A DNA stretch of 36,238 nucleotides from a virus, in IMG/VR virus record IMGVR_UViG_3300006059_000006, positions 1-36,238 of that record. One strand, 5' to 3'. This document shows positions 7,840-13,632 of the stretch, one piece after another. Position 1 is the first letter of the stretch. Each line of letters starts with the position of its first letter. A model generated the notes under the pieces. The model saw only the letters and a program-made list of their open reading frames with translations, made no database searches and had not been told where the DNA came from. A program made the translations under genes and the position numbers.

Positions 7840-8314
7840 CGTCCGCAACCCTGTCGTCAAATGGGCGAAGGCCAATGGCGTCCTGCACCAACGCATGTCG
7901 TTCCGCCCCGGCGTGCGAGCGGGGTTCCCCGACGACGTGTTCATGTTCCAGTTCGGCGAGATCGTGTTCGTGGAGTTCAAGAGGCCCGGCAAAGAGCCGA
8001 CGCCGTTGCAGCACGAAAGATTGGAGAAGCTGCGTGCCTATGGGTTCGATGCAACTTGGTTCGACGACGCCGAGCGCGCGAAGGCGTATCTCGCAAGAGT
8101 GGCGGCCTCTGCCTTACATGGAACGGGCATCGTCGTTCCTCGCTACGCACTACGCAGCGGGGCTGCCGCTCAAGCCCGGCGGTCGAAAGACATCTATCAC
8201 GCTATCCGCTTTCCAAATCCTGCGAGCGCAGGGCAAGGCGCGGACGATGCTGGTGGTCGCGCCGCTGCGCGTGGCTCGCGAGACGTGGCCGGCGGAGGTC
8301 GCGAAGTGGAGTGA
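7748..8314 (+). CDS. VRR-NUC domain nuclease with odd C-terminal overlap
   Basis: From ATG 7748 the protein carries a full VRR-NUC domain: TEVNVRNPVVKWA (Glu29), GFPDD (about 59-63), VFVEFKRPG (Glu76, Lys78) and TPLQHERLEKLRAYG. These are the metal-dependent PD-(D/E)XK residues of structure-selective nucleases. The domain ends near 8100 (AKAYLARV). The last about 70 residues to the stop at 8312-8314 are Ala/Arg/Gly-rich and look like the helicase gene read in the wrong frame. The first 90 bases overlap the preceding nuclease gene. Either the tail is a by-product of overlap, or the real product ends or shifts frame near 8100. Start is moderately sure; the domain is certain. Confidence 0.8.
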   Translation: MKETGSRGQTSGAISATSQKPKAARVVTEVNVRNPVVKWAKANGVLHQRMSFRPGVRAGFPDDVFMFQFGEIVFVEFKRPGKEPTPLQHERLEKLRAYGFDATWFDDAERAKAYLARVAASALHGTGIVVPRYALRSGAAAQARRSKDIYHAIRFPNPASAGQGADDAGGRAAARGSRDVAGGGREVE

Positions 8315-10115
8315 GTTCGCCGGCCTAAGGGTCGCGCTGCTGCACGGTCCGAAAAAAGACGACATTCTTCGGTCAAGCTCGGCCGATGTCTACCTCATCA
8401 ATTACGAGGGACTGCCTTGGCTTTGTAACAACTACTTCGGCCGACCGCTGCCGTTCGACGTGATCGTGTTCGACGAGTTGACGCGTCTCAAGAACGCGCA
8501 GAGCGGGCGTAGCAAGGCGCTGCGCCCGCACCTTAAGGGCGGACCGCGGTGGCGTTGGGGGCTTACAGGATCACTAGCCGGGGACGGCGATTATCTCGAC
8601 GTGTTCGGCCAGCAGCTTGTTCTCGACGACGGCGCGGCTCTCGGCAAGTTCGTCACGTGGTATCGCAACGCTCACTTCACTCAGGGGTTCGACGGGTTCA
8701 CCTATACGCTCAATCGCGGGCACGAGCAGCAGGTTCTCGCCAAGCTCGCTCCCTACTGGTTCCGCATGGAGGAAGCCGACTACGCCGAGCTTCCCGAGAT
8801 CGTCGACCATCCAATCGAGATCGCGCTGTCGGCGGGCAAGCGGCTCGCCTACACGACAATGCGCGATGCCTACGTGGCCAAGTTCGGCGATCGCACGATC
8901 ACGGCGGCCAACGCGGGCGCGGCCTACGCCAAGCTGGCGCAGATGGCCAACGGCGCGGTCTACGACGACGCGCGCGAGGTTCACCACATTCACGATGACA
9001 AGATCGAGGCTCTCGACGATCTCGTGGAGGAGTTGAACGGCCTGCCTCTGCTGCTCGGCTACGAATTCAACCATGATCTCGTCCGCTTGCAGAAGTGGCA
9101 TATCGATAGGTTCAAGAAGGAGTTGCCGTATCTCGGCAAGGGCACCAAGCCGGCGCAGGAAGCCGCGTGGATCGCAGCGTGGAGCCGTAACGAACTGCCG
9201 GTGCTCGCCGGGCATCCCGCCAGCATGGGGCACGGGTTAAATCTGCAAGAGGGCGGCTGCACGAACATTTGTTGGTTTTCGCTGCCGTGGAGTTACGAAC
9301 TCTACGACCAATTCGTGCGCCGCGTGCGCCGCGGCGGCAACGTCGCGCCCCGCGTTTTTAACCACATGCTCGTCGTCAAAGGAACGGTCGACGAAGAAAA
9401 GCTTGCATCCCGCGACGTAAAGGGGTTCACTACGGAAAACCTCGTCGCGATTCTCAACCGAGAGATTTCACGCGAGGAGCGAGAAACCGGACGCCGCCCC
9501 GGATCGGCCGGCAAGGAGAACGAAATGGTCGCCCGACTGACACGACCCGCGGATAACTCCGCGGCTGCATCCACGCAGGTCCCCGGATGGGGCGCTCAGC
9601 CTATCCAGAATCAGCCCGTCGCCGCCGCGCCTGCCGTCCAGCAGGCTACGAGCGGCTGGGGAGCCACGCAGACCTCCCCGACGGGGCCGCAGACTGCCCC
9701 ACAGTCGCCTCCTATGGGCTGGGGCGCTCCGGCCGCCGCTCCCGACACCGCGCAGCGCGAAGCTATCCGGGCGCAGATCGCTCCCGACGCCAAGCCGGCG
9801 GTCGGCGCAGGCTTTTCCGGCGCAGCGGCGTCCGCCGCGGCCGCGATCGCCTCAACCAACTATGACGAGGTCCCTGCCGCGCAGCCTGCGGGGACTGCGA
9901 AGCGCACGCGACGCACAAAGGCGGAGATGGAAGCCGACGCCAAGTCGGCCGACGAGAATTCTCCCGCTCCGCGCGTGGACAACACCATGGCGGTCGTCGC
10001 CGCGCTCAGCGCGCGCATGGAGTGCCTCAAACTGGCGTTCGCCGATGCAACGACCCCTCTCGGCGAAGGTCTGGCGGTCGCCGACGACCTCTGGGCGTGG
10101 GTCAACAAAATGTAG
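8118..10115 (+). CDS. SNF2-type DNA helicase with long C-terminal extension
   Basis: From ATG 8118 this is a 665-aa SF2 helicase of the short phage SNF2 class. It has an ATP-binding stretch KPGGRKTS (Lys24), VVAPLRVARETW, VIVFDELTRLKN (Asp119-Glu120), LTGSLAGDGDYLDVF, and a C-terminal lobe with GHPASMGHGLNLQ and YDQFVRRVRRGG. Its partner is probably the VRR-NUC nuclease just upstream. The conserved helicase N-terminus WRPLPYMERASSFL begins 18 bases before this ATG, so the true start may lie upstream (ATG 8040) or need a frameshift. Residues about 470-665 form a Pro/Ala/Gln-rich tail with three GWGA motifs and a basic segment, which is unusual for the family. Confidence 0.85.
   Translation: MERASSFLATHYAAGLPLKPGGRKTSITLSAFQILRAQGKARTMLVVAPLRVARETWPAEVAKWSEFAGLRVALLHGPKKDDILRSSSADVYLINYEGLPWLCNNYFGRPLPFDVIVFDELTRLKNAQSGRSKALRPHLKGGPRWRWGLTGSLAGDGDYLDVFGQQLVLDDGAALGKFVTWYRNAHFTQGFDGFTYTLNRGHEQQVLAKLAPYWFRMEEADYAELPEIVDHPIEIALSAGKRLAYTTMRDAYVAKFGDRTITAANAGAAYAKLAQMANGAVYDDAREVHHIHDDKIEALDDLVEELNGLPLLLGYEFNHDLVRLQKWHIDRFKKELPYLGKGTKPAQEAAWIAAWSRNELPVLAGHPASMGHGLNLQEGGCTNICWFSLPWSYELYDQFVRRVRRGGNVAPRVFNHMLVVKGTVDEEKLASRDVKGFTTENLVAILNREISREERETGRRPGSAGKENEMVARLTRPADNSAAASTQVPGWGAQPIQNQPVAAAPAVQQATSGWGATQTSPTGPQTAPQSPPMGWGAPAAAPDTAQREAIRAQIAPDAKPAVGAGFSGAAASAAAAIASTNYDEVPAAQPAGTAKRTRRTKAEMEADAKSADENSPAPRVDNTMAVVAALSARMECLKLAFADATTPLGEGLAVADDLWAWVNKM
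9513..9527 (+). promoter_or_regulatory. In-frame internal ribosome site and ATG inside the helicase gene
   Basis: AAGGAG at 9513-9518 stands 6 bases before an in-frame ATG (9525-9527). This is one of the best ribosome sites in the window and falls exactly where the helicase domain ends. Translation from here would give a separate 196-aa protein (9525-10115). It starts MVARLTRPADNSAAAS, has three GWGA motifs (from 9585, 9654 and 9717), a basic AKRTRRTKAEMEA stretch and a helical, likely amphipathic C-terminus ending DDLWAWVNKM. Confidence 0.6.
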
Positions 10116-10124
10116 GAGGTCCCA

Positions 10125-10190
10125 GTGGTTTACTGGTTCATCGTCATAGCTCTCGCCGTGGCCTGCTTCGTCGTTTGGGCCACGACGTGA
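10125..10190 (+). CDS. Tiny membrane peptide (21 aa)
   Basis: GTG 10125 is preceded by a full AGGAGGT ribosome site at 10115-10121, just after the helicase stop. The 21-codon frame ends at TGA 10188-10190 and encodes essentially a single membrane helix (MVYWFIVIALAVACF and a short tail). Its end overlaps the GTG start of the next small gene by four bases. The strong ribosome site and the coupling are the evidence for translation. The function is unknown. Confidence 0.5.
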   Translation: MVYWFIVIALAVACFVVWATT

Positions 10191-10333
10191 AGTTCCTCGC
10201 GATCCTAGTTTTTGTGATCGCCCTACTCTCCGTCGCCATGGAGCGACGGAGAGCTTCAAACTGGCTGTTGACAGCGGCGTTCGTGCTACTGTTCATCTCG
10301 GCCTGCAACAGCAATCAACTGGGGTTCAATTGA
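10187..10333 (+). CDS. Small membrane protein with internal lipoprotein-like signal (48 aa)
   Basis: GTG 10187 overlaps the previous stop (GTGA), and the TGA at 10331-10333 overlaps the next ATG. The product has two hydrophobic segments (LAILVFVIALLSV and WLLTAAFVLLFI) separated by basic MERRRAS. The second segment ends in a lipobox-like ISAC (Cys40) followed by only eight residues. Starting instead at the internal ATG 10238 gives a 31-aa peptide that looks like a very short lipoprotein. That ATG sits in the loop of a perfect hairpin. A role in envelope stress or lysis timing is possible; no family is recognised. Confidence 0.5.
   Translation: MKFLAILVFVIALLSVAMERRRASNWLLTAAFVLLFISACNSNQLGFN
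10226..10253 (+). promoter_or_regulatory. 11-bp perfect hairpin presenting an internal ATG
   Basis: CTCTCCGTCGC (10226-10236) pairs perfectly with GCGACGGAGAG (10243-10253) around the six-base loop CATGGA. The loop contains the in-frame ATG 10238 of the short lipoprotein-like product. No T-run follows, so this is not an intrinsic terminator. It could control the choice between the two starts, but there is no clear ribosome site for the internal ATG. Confidence 0.5.
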
Positions 10334-10698
10334 TGCGCAAGTCACTCATAACCGCTGCGTTCCTTCTCTATGCGCCGGCGCAGGCGCTCGCCGAAGACGC
10401 CTTCTGCATGCCGCTGGCTAAGCTCGAAGATCGCGCCGCCGCGGACGATCTCAAGGGCTTCCACGGCACCGCGAAGCAACTCGAAGCCGCCAAGGGCATC
10501 TACGCCGCGAACACGAACAAGACGGCTCCCGACGGCGATTACGTGGTGCTATTCGTCTCCGCGCACGGCGAGTCCATCGTCGGCTTCGTGAAGAACGAGA
10601 CGGCGTGCGGCCTCATGATCCTTCCGCCCGGCATGACACAGGCGCTCATGGAGGCCAGCGACGGCGAGGTCATGAAGTCCTTGGAGCCGCCGCTGTGA
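10333..10698 (+). CDS. Secreted hypothetical protein (121 aa)
   Basis: ATG 10333 shares bases with the previous stop (TGATG). The N-terminus is a clear signal peptide: MRKSLITAAFLLYAPAQALA with an ALA cleavage site before EDAFC. The mature part, about 100 residues, has two cysteines (in AFCMPL and TACGLM) that could form a disulphide in the periplasm. The middle reads GDYVVLFVSAHGESIVGFVK, beta-like. I do not recognise the family. A periplasmic protein made from an early operon may alter the host envelope, for example for superinfection exclusion, but this is inference. Confidence 0.65.
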   Translation: MRKSLITAAFLLYAPAQALAEDAFCMPLAKLEDRAAADDLKGFHGTAKQLEAAKGIYAANTNKTAPDGDYVVLFVSAHGESIVGFVKNETACGLMILPPGMTQALMEASDGEVMKSLEPPL

Positions 10699-10952
10699 GC
10701 GTCAGCAGAGATCGGGGGTTCGTGACGATGGACGGCAAGGTGGACCCGATCATCAAGAGCCTCGCCAAGATGCGCAAAGCTCGCGGCCTCTCTCAGGACG
10801 AAGCTTCGTTCCGCGCCGGCATAAGCCAAGATGCCGTCAAGCGTTGGGAGTTGGGCTACAACTCGCCGACGCTAAGCGTGCTTCGTTGCTACATGAAAGT
10901 GCTCGGGGCGGATTTAGACGTGTTACATGCCCCCGCTACGCTTGACTCGTGA
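10695..10952 (+). CDS. XRE-family helix-turn-helix DNA-binding protein
   Basis: The product contains a Cro/CI-type HTH: IIKSLAKMRKARGLSQDEAS followed by FRAGISQDAVKRWELGYNSPTL and a closing helix. It therefore likely binds operator DNA as a small repressor or Cro-like regulator. GTG 10695 overlaps the previous stop (GTGA) and has TTGGAG about 8 bases upstream. ATG 10728, after a run of five Gs, is an equally good start and gives a 74-aa protein beginning just before the HTH. Its place near the end of the early operon would suit an early-to-late switch. Its operator is not visible here. Confidence 0.75.
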   Translation: MSVSRDRGFVTMDGKVDPIIKSLAKMRKARGLSQDEASFRAGISQDAVKRWELGYNSPTLSVLRCYMKVLGADLDVLHAPATLDS

Positions 10953-11151
10953 CCATAAGCGGCGTCTCGACGCCGGGCGCGACGACTACTACACGCGCTA
11001 CCAGATGCGCGAGGTCTGCAACAACGGGCATCCGTTGACCGACGATGCCGCGATTTACTTCGATCGTGGGGGCGTCCGGTGCGTGCAATGCCGGCGCGAC
11101 GCCTTTAAGCGTTGGTATCGCCGCCATGGCGGGCGGCGCGCGGCTTCCTGA
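10927..11151 (+). CDS. Zinc-ribbon protein resembling the N-terminus of HNH endonucleases
   Basis: The 74-aa protein has a metal-binding pattern CNNGHPL ... GVRCVQCRR (Cys32, His35, and a CxxC near 53-56) followed by a very basic tail, FKRWYRRHGGRR. This matches the zinc ribbon often found at the start of phage HNH homing endonucleases, but no HNH catalytic motif follows. It is either a stand-alone nucleic-acid-binding protein or a remnant of such an enzyme. It overlaps the XRE gene by 26 bases and converges with the holin gene, overlapping it by 47 bases on the opposite strand. Confidence 0.6.
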   Translation: MPPLRLTRDHKRRLDAGRDDYYTRYQMREVCNNGHPLTDDAAIYFDRGGVRCVQCRRDAFKRWYRRHGGRRAAS

Positions 11152-11335
11152 AAGCTAGATAAAGCTGCAACAGGAATCCGAGCACCGCGACCGTCATAGA
11201 TACGAGCGCGGCCCAGTCGGGCAAGGACATTTGATGCACCGCCACGGCCGCGCCGGCCCCGCCATAAGTCGCGGTCTGCGCTACGGCGTTGTGAAGCCCG
11301 GTAGTGGTGTCTGAGGCCGCGGTAGCCATGGTCAT
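11105..11335 (-). CDS. Holin, S21 pinholin-like
   Basis: The 76-aa protein has a weak Gly/Ala-rich first segment (YGGAGAAVAVHQM), then SLPDWAALVSMTVAVLGFLLQLYL as a strong membrane helix (about 38-61), and a basic tail, FRKPRAARHGG. This layout closely follows the phage 21 holin S21, in which QVSPSQWAAIGVLG leads into the second helix and a basic end. It would permeabilise or depolarise the inner membrane to start lysis. The ATG overlaps the stop of the ejection gene (ATGA). It is the last gene of the late operon, away from the endolysin. Family call is by pattern. Confidence 0.65.
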   Translation of the reverse strand: MTMATAASDTTTGLHNAVAQTATYGGAGAAVAVHQMSLPDWAALVSMTVAVLGFLLQLYLAFRKPRAARHGGDTNA

Positions 11336-13632
11336 TGCGCCAGTCCCGATTCGTGTGAAGCCAAGCCGCCGGCATAGGCGGTCGCGAAAGCGCGGATGCG
11401 CGCAAGATTGGGCTCGGAGACGCCGCGCGCGCGAAGGAACTCAATTGCCTGCTGCGCGCCGTTGGGATCAACGAGCTTGTCTCCGATCGCTTTGACGACC
11501 GAAGGCGACAGCCCGCCGCTCACGCTGCTCTTGGCTGCGTCCACAAGCTGATAGAGCATCGCCATGGGGTGATGGAACACCGCCGCGAGCCCGGCGCGCT
11601 GCATCCCCTCGGCGAGCGTCTTGCTCTCCTTGTCGCCGACCGGACCGCCCGGCGCGATGTCGCCGAGCGCGCCGATCTTGTCCTGTAGGGTCTTGGCCGC
11701 TCCGCGCAGTGCGTCGGCGGCCGGCTGGCCATGCGCCGCGGCGATCGAAGCGTTTAGAGAATCGTCGTTAACGAGCTTGCCGAGCACGGTCTTCGCCGCG
11801 GCCGGGCTCGCCGTCGCTTGATCGGCCAGACCCGACACGACGCCAGAGCCGTGCCCGGCCTTAAAGGCGTCGCCAGTCTTGGCGTTGTTGGCGAGCCGAG
11901 TCGCGCCGGGAGTGTCGGCGATAGCGTTGCCGCTCTGGCCCTTTTGGAACCCTTCGATGAAGGCGTTATGCTGCGCGTTCTGGTCGAGCGCGGCCTTGTA
12001 GCCCTGACTGCGCCCGGCGATGTCCATTACGCCGTTGAACGCCTGCTTGCCGGCGTCCGCGACCTCCGGGTCGGCCGATCCCGCTCGGCGCGCGACGGAC
12101 TGGCGCAGGCGGTCGAGCGTGTCTATCGACACCGACGCCTGCCGGCCGTTGCCGAGATCGTCGATAGCCCGCCCGATCTCGTCTTGAGCGGCGGGGTTCG
12201 GGCGCAGCGACGACACGACGGACGGATGCGATAGCGCCAAGTCGTCGCCCGGCTGCAACACCACGCGCTGGTCGGCGAGCGGCGTCGGACCGCCGCGCAT
12301 GAGATCGGTCATCTTGGCGTCGCGCGCAGCTTCGAGATCGCCGAGACGCTGCACGCCTGCCGAGCCGGTGGGGCTGGCCGCAGCCGGCGTAGTCTTGCTC
12401 GCGTCCGCTAGCATGGCCGGCACTTGGGTCTTGGAGTCGGCGTCCAAACCGGCCTTAGCGCCGGCTAGCATGTTGCCGATGTCCGGGTTGTCGCCCGCCA
12501 GCTTGGCCGTGTTCGCACGCACCTGAGCGGGCAGAATTTCCGCGAGCGTCGGCGGTCGGCCGCCGTTGGCCGCCTTGATCGCGTCCGCGGTCTTTTGAAG
12601 CTCGGCCGGATCGACCTTGGCCCCTTTGAAAAGGTCGGAGAGAGCCGGCGTGTCGTTGATCTTCTTAGCCAAGAAGCCCCAAGTGCTCTCTACGGTATTG
12701 GAGATGATCGGCCCCGCTACCGCGCCGACCGCCGCGCCGACCGCCGCGTTGGACAGGCTCGGGGCGTGCCCGGCCGCAATGTCGTCGATCGCCGCGGAGC
12801 CTGCGCCGCCAGCCGCGCCGGCCGCCACGAGCTTGCCAGCCGTCGCCACGGGCGTCCCGCCGGGCGTACCTAGCACCTTGGCCGCGGCATCCACCGCGCG
12901 CGCCATGGGGGAGATGAGAGGGACGCCGGCTGCACCGAGCGCCTTGGCCCCGGCTCCGAGCGCGCCGCCGGCTGTGGCCACGGAGATTGAGTTGCCGACC
13001 GCGTTACCCGCCAACGCGGCAATCGGGCTGCCTGACGTCGCCTGCGCCTGAGATGCGTTAATAGCATCATGTATTTGTGAAATGCCGGAGAAGCCGGGGC
13101 CGCTGGCAAGCCCGGCCGTGTCGAGCCCTGCGCGCATCCCGGCCGCGAGCCAGTTGCCGCCCGGCATCGAGCCGACCCAGTTGCGAAGCATCGCCATGGG
13201 CGCGTTGTCCGTGGTCCAGTCGTAGCCTGCCGGCTGCGTAGGAGCCACGCCAGCGGGCGCGAGGACATTCCCGCCACCACCGCCGCCCTGCGGGGCAGTT
13301 TGGCTGCTCTGAGCAGGCTGTGTGCCCTGCGGAGTGCCGTAGAGCGGCACCGGGGGCGCAGTGATCGGCGCAGGCTGCGGCGTCATCATAGACCGCATGC
13401 CGGCCATCGGGTCGATCGGAGCCGACGTCCCTTGTGGGAACGGGATCGACGGCGGCGTCATGTTGAGCATCGCCTTGGTGTGATCCGGGTAGGCTTTTTG
13501 AATCATGGCCGCAATGTGGCCGGCATCGACCGCATTGCCGGACGAGTCGGCGCGGTGAAGCGCCGCCATCATGTCGTCGAGCGACACGTCTGCCGGAGCG
13601 GCGGGAGCGGGCGGGGCGGCTGCGGCGGCCAT
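11332..13632 (-). CDS. Large DNA-ejection / internal virion protein (766 aa)
   Basis: This Ala/Gly-rich protein starts with a Pro/Ala-rich leader and a helical motif, MMAALHRADSSGNAVDAGHIAAMIQ, typical of phage internal virion proteins. A Gln/Pro/Gly-rich linker (about 80-130) is followed by long hydrophobic Ala/Gly stretches (about 190-310) that could insert in the host membrane, then helical regions. Position as the third of three adjacent ejection-type genes fits the P22 set (gp7, gp20, gp16), whose products leave the capsid with the DNA and build a channel. It starts directly after the previous stop. Exact counterpart is uncertain. Confidence 0.7.
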   Translation of the reverse strand: MAAAAAPPAPAAPADVSLDDMMAALHRADSSGNAVDAGHIAAMIQKAYPDHTKAMLNMTPPSIPFPQGTSAPIDPMAGMRSMMTPQPAPITAPPVPLYGTPQGTQPAQSSQTAPQGGGGGGNVLAPAGVAPTQPAGYDWTTDNAPMAMLRNWVGSMPGGNWLAAGMRAGLDTAGLASGPGFSGISQIHDAINASQAQATSGSPIAALAGNAVGNSISVATAGGALGAGAKALGAAGVPLISPMARAVDAAAKVLGTPGGTPVATAGKLVAAGAAGGAGSAAIDDIAAGHAPSLSNAAVGAAVGAVAGPIISNTVESTWGFLAKKINDTPALSDLFKGAKVDPAELQKTADAIKAANGGRPPTLAEILPAQVRANTAKLAGDNPDIGNMLAGAKAGLDADSKTQVPAMLADASKTTPAAASPTGSAGVQRLGDLEAARDAKMTDLMRGGPTPLADQRVVLQPGDDLALSHPSVVSSLRPNPAAQDEIGRAIDDLGNGRQASVSIDTLDRLRQSVARRAGSADPEVADAGKQAFNGVMDIAGRSQGYKAALDQNAQHNAFIEGFQKGQSGNAIADTPGATRLANNAKTGDAFKAGHGSGVVSGLADQATASPAAAKTVLGKLVNDDSLNASIAAAHGQPAADALRGAAKTLQDKIGALGDIAPGGPVGDKESKTLAEGMQRAGLAAVFHHPMAMLYQLVDAAKSSVSGGLSPSVVKAIGDKLVDPNGAQQAIEFLRARGVSEPNLARIRAFATAYAGGLASHESGLAQ

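Noticed and set aside
10226-10253. Hairpin read as an intrinsic terminator
   Set aside because: No T-run follows on either strand and it lies inside a coupled coding run; a role in start choice is more plausible.
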